Part shown: in pieces, positions 1 to 7,576 of the stretch
Layout of the letters: every line of letters begins with the position of its first letter
How positions within the stretch are numbered: the stretch's first letter is position 1
Source of the DNA: Oxalobacteraceae bacterium
Lineage (GTDB): Bacteria; Pseudomonadota; Gammaproteobacteria; Burkholderiales; Burkholderiaceae_D
DNA: 8,283 nucleotides
Assembly (NCBI GenBank): GCA_947446335.1
Contig: CANFGA010000113.1
Span: 1-8,283 of the forward strand
Reading direction: 5' to 3'
Made by a program: the position numbers and the translations under genes
Notes under the pieces: generated by a model
Seen by the model: the letters and a program-made list of their open reading frames with translations, nothing else
The model's database searches: none
Told to the model about the DNA's origin: nothing

Positions 1-502
1 GGTCGGCGGCGCTATTTCGACGACGCCCGAAATGCACCGTCTGCTGGTCGAACAGCACCACTGGCTGACGCAAGCGCAATTCAATGAATCGATCGCGATC
101 GCCCAGGCCGCACCCGGACCCAACGTGCTGTTCGTTGCGCTGATGGGGTGGAATGTCGGCCAGAACGCCGGCAGCACGCTGGCCTCCTTCTTCGGCGTGC
201 TGGTGACGATGGTCGGCATCATGCTGCCCAGCACCACCATCACGTACTTCGCCGCTCAGTGGGGCCACCGGAACCGCCAGTTGCGCAGCGTGCGCGCATT
301 CAAGCAAGGGATGGCGCCGATCGTGGTCGCGCTCCTGATATCGACCGGCATCATCCTCGGTAGCGCCGATGGCAACCCAGCTACCGATTGGCCGCTGTGG
401 ACGCTCTCGACCGTTGCCGGCCTCTTCATCTGGCGCACCAAAATCCATTTGCTGTGGCTGCTCGCCGTCGGCGCCTTGCTGGGCTGGTTCGGCTTGGTCT
501 GA
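1..502 (+). CDS. chrA: Chromate transporter, CHR domain (5'-truncated)
   Basis: This is the C-terminal part of a membrane chromate transporter, which exports chromate from the cytoplasm. The reading frame is open from base 2 and ends at TGA 500-502, leaving about 166 codons. The visible protein starts in the conserved CHR segment (GGAISTTPEMHR), then has WLTQAQF and the diagnostic AQAAPGPN motif, followed by several hydrophobic stretches and a short C-terminal tail (LLGWFGLV). In CHR proteins the Gly-Gly/Pro-Glu motif lies near the start of the domain, so probably only a few dozen N-terminal residues are missing. Because it stops after one CHR domain, it is either a short-chain CHR protein, which often comes as an adjacent N/C pair, or the second half of a long ChrA. 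The APGPN motif resembles the N-type half, so I favour the short-chain form. The internal ATG at base 32 is not the real start. The family call is secure; the chromate specificity is inferred. Confidence 0.85.
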   Translation, partial: VGGAISTTPEMHRLLVEQHHWLTQAQFNESIAIAQAAPGPNVLFVALMGWNVGQNAGSTLASFFGVLVTMVGIMLPSTTITYFAAQWGHRNRQLRSVRAFKQGMAPIVVALLISTGIILGSADGNPATDWPLWTLSTVAGLFIWRTKIHLLWLLAVGALLGWFGLV

Positions 503-537
503 ATCGATGGCAGAACCGAACCTGCCGCAGCACTGCT

Positions 538-559
538 CAGGATCGCCTGTGTCTTTTTT
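538..559 (+). terminator. Weak candidate terminator after the chromate transporter
   Basis: A short perfect hairpin (CAGG, loop ATCG, CCTG at 538-549) is followed four bases later by six T residues (554-559), 36 bp past the chrA stop codon. The stem is only 4 bp, so it may be a weak or incomplete Rho-independent terminator. Position and T-run support it; stem strength does not. Confidence 0.3.
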
Positions 560-596
560 CAATGGCTGACGCGCGCTTCTGCAGCGCAGCGGCCGT

Positions 597-602
597 TACA
601 AT
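597..602 (+). promoter_or_regulatory. Possible -10 element upstream of nhaA
   Basis: TACAAT at 597-602, inside GTTACAATAAA, matches the sigma-70 -10 consensus at five of six positions and sits about 82 bp before the nhaA start. No good -35 hexamer occurs at the usual spacing; TTCTGC at 577-582 is only 14 bp away. The rest of 503-683 shows no ORF or repeat that I can support. I could not recognise a cation riboswitch of the nhaA-associated type. Confidence 0.25.
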
Positions 603-683
603 AAAACAATACGCCGCTCGCAAGCCATTGCCGGCGGCCATGGCGTCGATCGCAACGGCGCAGCGTCATCACCAGAAGGCACC

Positions 684-1910
684 ATGTCGACACCAGAAAC
701 TACTTCCCATCCACGCAGCCATCCGATGACGGCATTTTTCAAGTCGGACTCTGCCGGCGGCGTGGTCTTGATCGCCGCCACCATCGCGGCGCTGGCGGTG
801 GCCAATTCGCCGCTGCAAACTGCCTATGGCGATGCCTTGCACAGCGTCTGGCTGGGGCTGTCGGTGGAGCACTGGATCAACGACGGCTTGATGGCCTTGT
901 TTTTCCTGATGGTGGGCCTGGAAATCAAGCGCGAACTGCTGACGGGCTCGCTGGCGAACTGGGGCCAGCGCGCCTTGCCCGGTCTGGCCGCGCTGGGCGG
1001 GATGCTGGTGCCGGCGCTGATCTACATCGTTGTCAACCGGGGCCATCCGGAAACGCTGGTCGGCTGGGCGATCCCCTCGGCCACCGATATCGCCTTTGCG
1101 CTGGGCGTGCTCTCGCTGCTGGGACCGCGCGTGCCGGCATCGCTGAAAGTGTTCCTGGCGGCGCTGGCGATCCTGGACGATCTGGGCGCGGTCATCATCA
1201 TTTCACTTTTTTACACCAGCAACCTGTCGCTCGCACTGCTGCTGGCATCCTTGGCCATGCTGGCGCTGCTGGTGGCGATGAACCGCCTGGGGCAACGGCG
1301 TCTTCTTTTCTACCTCATCGGCGGCGCCGTGCTGTGGTTCCTGGTGCTGCAATCGGGCGTGCATGCAACGCTGGCCGGCGTGGCGCTGGCTTTTTGCATT
1401 CCGCTCAAGGATGGCAAGGGCAAGGCTGAGAAATCACCGCTGGCGCGGCTCGAACACGGCTTGCAACCCTGGATCGCGTTCGCCATCGTGCCCATCTTCG
1501 GTTTTGCCAATGCCGGGGTCTCGCTGGCGGGAATCTCGCTCTCGAATTTGCAAGATCCGGTTCCGGTGGGCGTCGCCCTGGGTTTATTTTTTGGAAAACA
1601 GATCGGTGTCCTCGCGCTGGCCACGCTGGCGATCAAGACCGGCATCGCGCAACTTCCCGCGCGCAGCAACTGGTGGCAACTATATGGGGTGGCGCTGCTG
1701 TGCGGCATCGGTTTCACGATGAGCCTGTTCATCGGCGCCCTGGCCTTCCCCGGCGCGCCCCATCTGGTCGACGAAGTGAAAATCGGCGTGCTGATCGGCT
1801 CGATCCTGTCCGCGCTGGCGGGGACGACGGTATTGCTGGCGGCCGACAAACGCGCCCGCACTGCTAGCGCGCCGCACCCGATTGCGGCGGCAAGCCATGG
1901 CACACGATGA
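684..1910 (+). CDS. nhaA: Na+/H+ antiporter NhaA
   Basis: This inner-membrane antiporter exports Na+ (or Li+) in exchange for protons and supports sodium and alkaline pH homeostasis. The 408-residue protein matches the NhaA family along its whole length (E. coli NhaA is 388 aa), with a slightly longer N-terminus and a hydrophilic C-terminal tail from about residue 388. Visible signatures are the FKSDSAGG entry segment (19-26), FFLMVGLEIKREL (73-85), ATDIAFALG with Asp135 (equivalent to E. coli Asp133), the catalytic pair Asp165-Asp166 in AILDDLGA (E. coli Asp163/164), SGVHATLAG with His227 (E. coli His225), FANAGVSL (274-281), and Lys305 in GKQIG (E. coli Lys300). All key transport residues are present, so it should be a functional antiporter. 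The ATG at 684 has AGAAGG at 674-679 as ribosome binding site. The in-frame ATG at 726 (MTAFFKSD) is an alternative start that resembles the E. coli N-terminus more closely. arsD follows 118 bp downstream in the same direction. Confidence 0.96.
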   Translation: MSTPETTSHPRSHPMTAFFKSDSAGGVVLIAATIAALAVANSPLQTAYGDALHSVWLGLSVEHWINDGLMALFFLMVGLEIKRELLTGSLANWGQRALPGLAALGGMLVPALIYIVVNRGHPETLVGWAIPSATDIAFALGVLSLLGPRVPASLKVFLAALAILDDLGAVIIISLFYTSNLSLALLLASLAMLALLVAMNRLGQRRLLFYLIGGAVLWFLVLQSGVHATLAGVALAFCIPLKDGKGKAEKSPLARLEHGLQPWIAFAIVPIFGFANAGVSLAGISLSNLQDPVPVGVALGLFFGKQIGVLALATLAIKTGIAQLPARSNWWQLYGVALLCGIGFTMSLFIGALAFPGAPHLVDEVKIGVLIGSILSALAGTTVLLAADKRARTASAPHPIAAASHGTR

Positions 1911-1957
1911 CCCGACAATAACAACATGGACAAGACAAAATCAAGGCATGATCGCGG

Positions 1958-1963
1958 TATAAT
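1958..1963 (+). promoter_or_regulatory. Candidate -10 box for arsDA
   Basis: A perfect TATAAT lies at 1958-1963 in the nhaA-arsD gap, 65 bp before the arsD start. A convincing -35 at 16-18 bp is missing: TGGACA (1927-1932) matches well but is 25 bp away, and AAGACA (1932-1937) is 20 bp away. The element suggests that arsDA has its own promoter and does not depend only on read-through from nhaA. A weak -35 would fit an activated or repressed promoter. Confidence 0.45.
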
Positions 1964-1980
1964 CGTGACAAAATAACCAC

Positions 1981-1996
1981 ATCAGGCTCTGATCAG
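1981..1996 (+). promoter_or_regulatory. Inverted repeat, possible operator upstream of arsD
   Basis: ATCAG (1981-1985) and CTGAT (1989-1993) are perfect inverted copies separated by GCT. They overlap a second palindrome, CTGATCAG (1989-1996). The dyad sits about 18 bp downstream of the TATAAT at 1958-1963, where a bound repressor could block transcription. ArsR-type and other winged-helix regulators bind dyads of this general kind, but no arsR is visible in the window and the match to any known operator is only loose. Confidence 0.3.
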
Positions 1997-2028
1997 TCAT
2001 CGACTTCATACTTCGAGGGAGCATCGCC

Positions 2029-2456
2029 ATGAAAAACATCCAGGTATTTGACCCGGCGCTGTGTTGCAGCACCGGTGTGTGCGGCACCGACGTCGACTCG
2101 GCATTGGTCAGTTTCTCGGCCGATGTGGCCTGGGCCAGGGAACATGGGGCGCAGATCGCGCGCTTCAATCTGGCCAAGGAACCGATGGCGTTCGCCGAAA
2201 ATGCGCTGGTGAAGGGCTTTCTGCAGCGATCCGGCGCCGCTGCGCTGCCCCTGGTGCTGGTCGATGGCGAAATCGCCCTGGCAGGACGCTATCCGAAGCG
2301 CGCCGAACTGGCGCGCTGGGCCGGCATTGAGGCGGCAGCGGCACCTGCGGCCACGCCCGCCGCCACCGCCACAGCAGCCACAACGCTCGCCGAAAAAAAA
2401 TCAGGCTGCTGCTGCGGCAAATCCGGCTCCGGCTGCGGCCAGGCTCAAGGAAAATA

Positions 2457-2457
<1 letters not shown>
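2029..2457 (+). CDS. arsD: Arsenic metallochaperone ArsD
   Basis: ArsD binds As(III)/Sb(III) in the cytoplasm and passes it to ArsA, raising the ATPase's affinity for arsenite; it can also act as a weak trans-acting repressor of ars operons. The 142-residue protein follows the well-known plasmid R773 ArsD (120 aa) closely: VFDPALCCSTGVCGTDVD carries Cys12, Cys13 and Cys18, the metal site used for transfer to ArsA. FSADVAW, RFNLAKEPMAF and GRYPKRAELARW are also conserved. It is longer because of an Ala/Pro/Thr-rich linker (about residues 101-121) before a Cys-rich tail with Cys127-Cys128-Cys129 and Cys136, which replaces the two terminal Cys pairs of R773 ArsD. The ATG has a strong ribosome binding site, GAGGGAG at 2015-2021. 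The TAA overlaps the arsA start by one base (TAATG), implying translational coupling. An A8 tract near the 3' end is listed separately. Confidence 0.96.
2394..2400 (+). other. Slippery heptamer A AAA AAA near the end of arsD
   Basis: Eight A residues (2393-2400) encode the end of Glu122 and Lys123-Lys124 of ArsD. In the arsD frame, bases 2394-2400 read A AAA AAA, the X XXY YYZ form used in -1 frameshifting. The -1 frame is the arsA frame. It has no stop from 2331 through the arsA start at 2457, so a slip would join ArsD residues 1-124, nineteen linker residues (beginning IRLLLRQ) and complete ArsA. Transcriptional insertion of one A would have the same effect. No upstream Shine-Dalgarno-like stimulator is evident. 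The sequence arrangement is certain; actual frameshifting is speculative. Confidence 0.3.
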
Positions 2458-4307
<1,850 letters not shown>

Positions 4308-4327
4308 GCGCAGCAAGCTTCACTACT

Positions 4328-4350
4328 GGCCGATGCCACAGGCGTCGGCC
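4328..4350 (+). terminator. Candidate transcription terminator after arsA
   Basis: A 10-bp stem (GGCCGATGCC with GGCGTCGGCC, one G-T wobble) closes on a 3-base loop (ACA), starting 20 bp past the arsA stop. It is strong and well placed, but no T-run follows, so it is not a classical Rho-independent terminator. It may act as an mRNA 3'-end stabiliser or a pause site for arsDA. Confidence 0.45.
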
Positions 4351-4367
4351 GGCGCTGGCTCGCGCGT

Positions 4368-4398
4368 TTGAACTTCTCTCCGCCAAATTTGTTATACT
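4368..4398 (+). promoter_or_regulatory. Candidate promoter for the SulP transporter
   Basis: TTGAAC (4368-4373) and TATACT (4393-4398) resemble sigma-70 -35 and -10 boxes with a 19-bp spacer, slightly longer than ideal. Transcription would start near 4405, leaving a leader of about 200 bases before the SulP start codon. It is the best promoter candidate between arsA and the SulP gene. Confidence 0.4.
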
Positions 4399-4603
4399 CA
4401 AGCAACATCATTCCAGCGCATGCCACCGAAGTAGTTCCCCTCCTTCCCTGCGGTCGTCGACCTTGACGCACGCTTTGCCGTGCGCCGCCCCTGCGTCTGG
4501 CGCACTTTTGCCTCGCTGCTCTGCCCTCGTACCTGGAAAGACTGCGCCTGACATGCTGGCAGGCAGAAGCATCCTCATCCAACATCGTTGAAACTGGAAT
4601 CAC
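4399..4603 (+). promoter_or_regulatory. Long untranslated leader of the SulP gene with alternative hairpins
   Basis: This stretch has no convincing gene. It contains an 11-bp dyad, GGTCG-T-CGACC (4452-4462). It also holds two mutually exclusive hairpins: CGCACG (4467-4472) can pair with CGTGCG (4479-4484), or GTGCGCC (4480-4486) can pair with GGCGCAC (4499-4505), which is directly followed by TTTT (4506-4509). The second looks like a terminator and the first would prevent it, the layout of an attenuator or riboswitch. It matches no RNA family I can recognise. Two tiny ORFs, Met-Pro-Pro-Lys at 4420-4434 and a 12-codon frame at 4553-4591, lack good ribosome binding sites. GC-rich DNA gives such stems by chance, so this is tentative. 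Confidence 0.35.
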
Positions 4604-6076
4604 ATGACATCACGCCTGCAGCAAGACTGGCTCTCGAACATCCGCGGCGACCTGCTGGCCGGCATCGTGGTGGCGCTGGCGCTCATTCCCGAAGCGATCG
4701 CATTTTCGATCATCGCCGGCGTCGATCCCAAGGTCGGCTTGTATGCGTCGTTTTGCATCGCGGTGGTGATTGCTTTTGCCGGCGGCCGCCCGGGCATGAT
4801 CTCGGCCGCGACCGGGTCGATGGCGCTGGTGATGATCACGCTGGTCAAGGACCATGGCTTGCAATACCTGATGGCCGCCACCATCCTCACCGGCGTGTTG
4901 CAGATGCTGGCCGGGGCGCTGCGTCTGGGGTCGTTGATGCGCTTTGTCTCGCGCTCGGTCGTGACCGGCTTTGTCAATGCGCTGGCGATCCTGATTTTCA
5001 TGGCGCAATTGCCGGAACTGATCGATGTCAGCTGGGTCGTCTACCCGATGCTGGCCGGCGGCCTGGCCATCATCTATCTGTTTCCTTACCTCACGAAGGC
5101 GATTCCATCGCCGCTGGTATGCATCGTCGTGCTCACTGCGCTGGCGTTGCTGCTGGATCTGGACATTCGCACCGTCAAGGACATGGGGCAATTGCCGGAC
5201 AGTTTGCCGATCTTTCTGTGGCCCGACGTCCCATTGAATCTGGACACGCTGAAGATCATTTTCCCCTATGCGCTCACGCTGGCGATCGTCGGCTTGCTGG
5301 AATCGCTGATGACGGCCACGATCATCGACGATTTGACTGACACGGCGAGCAACAAGAGCCGTGAATGCGCCGGGCAAGGCGTCGCCAACATTGCCTCTGG
5401 CTTGCTCGGTGGCATGGCCGGCTGCGCGATGATCGGCCAATCGGTCATCAACATCAAGTCGGGCGGGCGCGGCCGACTCTCGACGCTGACCGCCGGCGTC
5501 GTCCTGCTCTTGCTGGTGGTCTTCATGGGCCGCTGGGTCGGGATGATCCCGATGGCGGCGTTGGTGGCCGTGATGATCATGGTCTCGATCGGCACCTTCG
5601 ACTGGGCATCGATGCGCAATCTGCCAAAAAATCCGCTCAGTTCCAGCATCGTGATGATCGCCACCGTCGCCGTCGTGGTCGTCACCCACGACCTGGCCAA
5701 GGGCGTGCTGGTGGGCGTCTTGCTGAGCGCCCTGTTTTTTGCGGCCAAGGTCGAACGGCTGCTGCGCATCACGTCAACCGTGTCGGACGATGGCCAGACG
5801 CGCACTTACCGCGTCGCAGGCCAGGTATTTTTCGCCTCGGCCGAACAATTCAATGCCGCCTTCGATTTCAAGGAAGCGCCAGGCAAGGTCCGCATCGATG
5901 TGCATGGCGCCCACTTCTGGGATGTCACGGCGGTCGGCGCGCTCGACAAGGTGGTCATCAAATTGCGGCGCCAGGGCACCTTGGTCGAGATCATCGGCAT
6001 GAACGAAGCGAGCGCGACGATCGTCGACCGGTTTGGCACCCACGACAAGCAAGATGGGCCATCGATCGGGCATTGA
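4604..6076 (+). CDS. SulP-family anion transporter with C-terminal STAS domain
   Basis: This is an inner-membrane anion transporter of the SulP (SLC26) family, which moves sulfate, bicarbonate, dicarboxylates or related anions, usually by H+ or Na+ symport. The 490-residue protein opens with the SulP signature (DLLAGIVVALALIPEAIAFS, 16-35, then DPKVGLYASF, 41-50). A hydrophobic core of many membrane segments runs to about residue 380. The segment LLGGMAGCAMIGQSVIN (267-283) corresponds to the re-entrant substrate region of the family. A cytoplasmic STAS domain covers about 398-480. There, FWDVTAVGAL places Thr442 where anti-sigma-factor antagonists carry their phosphorylated serine. The protein is shorter than E. 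coli DauA/YchM (about 550 aa). The ATG has only a weak site (TGGAA at 4595-4599). Substrate cannot be told from sequence; BicA-like bicarbonate or sulfate uptake are both possible. The stop lies 13 bp from the convergent MFS stop. Confidence 0.92.
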   Translation: MTSRLQQDWLSNIRGDLLAGIVVALALIPEAIAFSIIAGVDPKVGLYASFCIAVVIAFAGGRPGMISAATGSMALVMITLVKDHGLQYLMAATILTGVLQMLAGALRLGSLMRFVSRSVVTGFVNALAILIFMAQLPELIDVSWVVYPMLAGGLAIIYLFPYLTKAIPSPLVCIVVLTALALLLDLDIRTVKDMGQLPDSLPIFLWPDVPLNLDTLKIIFPYALTLAIVGLLESLMTATIIDDLTDTASNKSRECAGQGVANIASGLLGGMAGCAMIGQSVINIKSGGRGRLSTLTAGVVLLLLVVFMGRWVGMIPMAALVAVMIMVSIGTFDWASMRNLPKNPLSSSIVMIATVAVVVVTHDLAKGVLVGVLLSALFFAAKVERLLRITSTVSDDGQTRTYRVAGQVFFASAEQFNAAFDFKEAPGKVRIDVHGAHFWDVTAVGALDKVVIKLRRQGTLVEIIGMNEASATIVDRFGTHDKQDGPSIGH

Positions 6077-6089
6077 CCGCGGCTTGCCC

Positions 6090-7433
6090 TCAGGCGCTGA
6101 TATCGAGTTGGCGATTCAAGACCAACGCGGCCAGCGAACAAGCGGCGCCCGAAATCAGATACAGGCCGACATAGGCCAGTCCGTAATACGAGGCCAGCGC
6201 CAGCGCCACCAGAGGCGCAAAACCGGCGCCGACCAGCCAGGACAGGTCCGATGTCAGGGCCGCCCCGGTATAGCGATACTTGGGCATGAAATTGGCAGTC
6301 ACGGCGCCGGCCGCCTGGCCATACGACAATCCCAGCAAACCAAAGCCGATCAGGATGAACATGTTCTCCCCTGCCACCCCGCCGCTGAGCAAGAGCGGGA
6401 CAAATGCGCTCAGCACTGCAATGAGCACGGCGCAGGTTGCCAGCGTGGTGCGGCGCCCGAACCGGTCCGCCACCAGACCCGAAACGATCACACCGAGCGC
6501 CATCAAGGCCGCGCCGAGGATCTGAATGATCAGGAAGTCGCTGATCGAACGCGTTGAATGGAGCGCGATCCACGATAGCGGAAACACGGTCACCAAGTGG
6601 AACAGCGCATAACTGGCCAGCGCGGCCAAGGCGCCGATGAGCACGTTGCGCCCCTGCGAACGGGTCATGTCGGCGACATTGCTCGGTTCGAGCTCGCGCT
6701 CTTCGAGCAGATGTGCATATTCATTGGTCGACACCAGCCGCAGCCGGGCAAACAGCGCCACGACATTGATCGCGAACGCGGCGTAAAACGGAAAGCGCCA
6801 GCCCCAGCCCATGAAGTCGGTCATGCTCAAGCTGGTCAACAGCCACGCGAACAAGGCACCGGCGACCATGAATCCGATCGGCGCGCCCAGTTGCCCTAGC
6901 ATCGCGTACCAGCCGCGGCGCTGCGCTGGCGCGTTCAGCGCCAGCAGCGAAGGCAAGCCATCCCAAGAACCGCCGATCGCGATCCCCTGGCCGATGCGCA
7001 GCAGCGACAAGAAGATGATCGACGTCATTCCCAGTTGCGCAAAACCGGGCAAAAAGGCGATCCCTGCGGTCGATATCCCCAGCAGCAACAGCGCCAGCAT
7101 CAGCTTGACCTCGCGCCCGAAACGACGCTGCACTGCCATGAACAAGACGGTGCCGAACGGGCGCGCCATGAAGGCAAATGAAAAAATGACGAACGCATAC
7201 AGCGAACCGTCGAGCCGGGAAGCGAAGGGGAAGAACATCGATGGAAACACCAGCACCGACGCCATCGCGTAGACAAAAAAATCGAAATGCTCCGATGCGC
7301 GCCCGATCACGACACCGAGCGCAATCTCACCCGGCTTGATGACGCTATGGTCGTGCTCTGCGTGCTGCCGGTCCCTGACGACCGAATGCGGCTGAATGTT
7401 GTTGCCGTCCGGATGATGTTCAATGGTGCGCAT
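6090..7433 (-). CDS. MFS transporter, metabolite:H+ symporter (MHS)-like
   Basis: This is a 12-helix secondary transporter of the major facilitator superfamily in the inner membrane. From the ATG at 7433 it is 447 residues. The first 35 or so are hydrophilic and His-rich, then the helix-1 segment GRASEHFDFFVYA (44-56) matches the MHS pattern seen in ShiA, ProP and CitA relatives. GWGWRFPFYAAF (209-220) before helix 6 is another MHS hallmark. The second motif A (ADRFGRR, 322-328) is intact, but the first (VQRRFGREVK, 101-110) lacks the usual Asp, and the family GGE motif reads GGSWDG (154-159). The start at 7433 is preferred because GAGG precedes it on the minus strand. An in-frame ATG at 7610 would add 59 unlikely residues overlapping cyoA. 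The gene is divergent from cyoA, an arrangement I recall from Burkholderiales. Substrate unknown. Confidence 0.9.
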   Translation of the reverse strand: MRTIEHHPDGNNIQPHSVVRDRQHAEHDHSVIKPGEIALGVVIGRASEHFDFFVYAMASVLVFPSMFFPFASRLDGSLYAFVIFSFAFMARPFGTVLFMAVQRRFGREVKLMLALLLLGISTAGIAFLPGFAQLGMTSIIFLSLLRIGQGIAIGGSWDGLPSLLALNAPAQRRGWYAMLGQLGAPIGFMVAGALFAWLLTSLSMTDFMGWGWRFPFYAAFAINVVALFARLRLVSTNEYAHLLEERELEPSNVADMTRSQGRNVLIGALAALASYALFHLVTVFPLSWIALHSTRSISDFLIIQILGAALMALGVIVSGLVADRFGRRTTLATCAVLIAVLSAFVPLLLSGGVAGENMFILIGFGLLGLSYGQAAGAVTANFMPKYRYTGAALTSDLSWLVGAGFAPLVALALASYYGLAYVGLYLISGAACSLAALVLNRQLDISA

Positions 7434-7440
7434 GGTCGTG

Positions 7441-7448
7441 TTACCTCT
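7441..7448 (-). promoter_or_regulatory. Ribosome binding site that sets the MFS start
   Basis: On the minus strand AGAGGTAA occupies 7448-7441, ending 7 bases before the ATG at 7433. It supports that start over the upstream in-frame ATG at 7610, whose extension is low in hydrophobicity and would run through the divergent promoter region and into cyoA. Confidence 0.65.
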
Positions 7449-7496
7449 ATCAATGGCAGTGATGTGCGCGCTGAACTGCGCGCAATCGGGAGGGGG

Positions 7497-7511
7497 TGGA
7501 CAAAACGTCCA
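7497..7511. promoter_or_regulatory. Inverted repeat 1 in the MFS/cyoA divergent region
   Basis: TGGAC (7497-7501) and GTCCA (7507-7511) form a perfect dyad with a 5-base spacer (AAAAC), next to a G-rich tract (7488-7496). It lies 64 bp upstream of the MFS start and 66 bp upstream of cyoA, so a protein bound here could control both genes. The binding factor is unknown. Confidence 0.3.
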
Positions 7512-7526
7512 ATTGCGCGGACGGTT

Positions 7527-7540
7527 GCTTGAGTTCAAGC
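7527..7540. promoter_or_regulatory. Inverted repeat 2 upstream of cyoA
   Basis: GCTTGA (7527-7532) and TCAAGC (7535-7540) form a perfect 6-bp dyad around GT, 36 bp before the cyoA ATG. A related half-site, ACTTGAA, occurs at 7556-7562. It does not match the FNR/Anr consensus TTGAT-N4-ATCAA well. No clear sigma-70 -35/-10 pair could be placed for cyoA in this region. Confidence 0.35.
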
Positions 7541-7576
7541 TATCACATTCTGACAACTTGAATGGGATTTTTCCGC

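Noticed and set aside
503..683. A cation-sensing riboswitch upstream of nhaA
   Set aside because: Structured RNAs are known upstream of some nhaA genes, but I found only short stems here and no motif I could match.
4420..4434. Mini-ORF Met-Pro-Pro-Lys in the SulP leader as a leader peptide
   Set aside because: It has no Shine-Dalgarno sequence and no run of regulatory codons.
4553..4591. Twelve-codon ORF just upstream of the SulP start
   Set aside because: The nearest purine-rich site (GGAAAG at 4535-4540) is 12 bases away, and the peptide shows no informative feature.
4610..5689. Minus-strand open frame (359 codons) opposite the SulP gene
   Set aside because: Its composition (Asp, His, Arg, Gln rich) and lack of any motif mark it as a shadow of the SulP frame.
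7529..7546. Sigma-70 promoter for cyoA built from TTGAGT or TATCAC
   Set aside because: No pairing of -35-like and -10-like hexamers has acceptable spacing.
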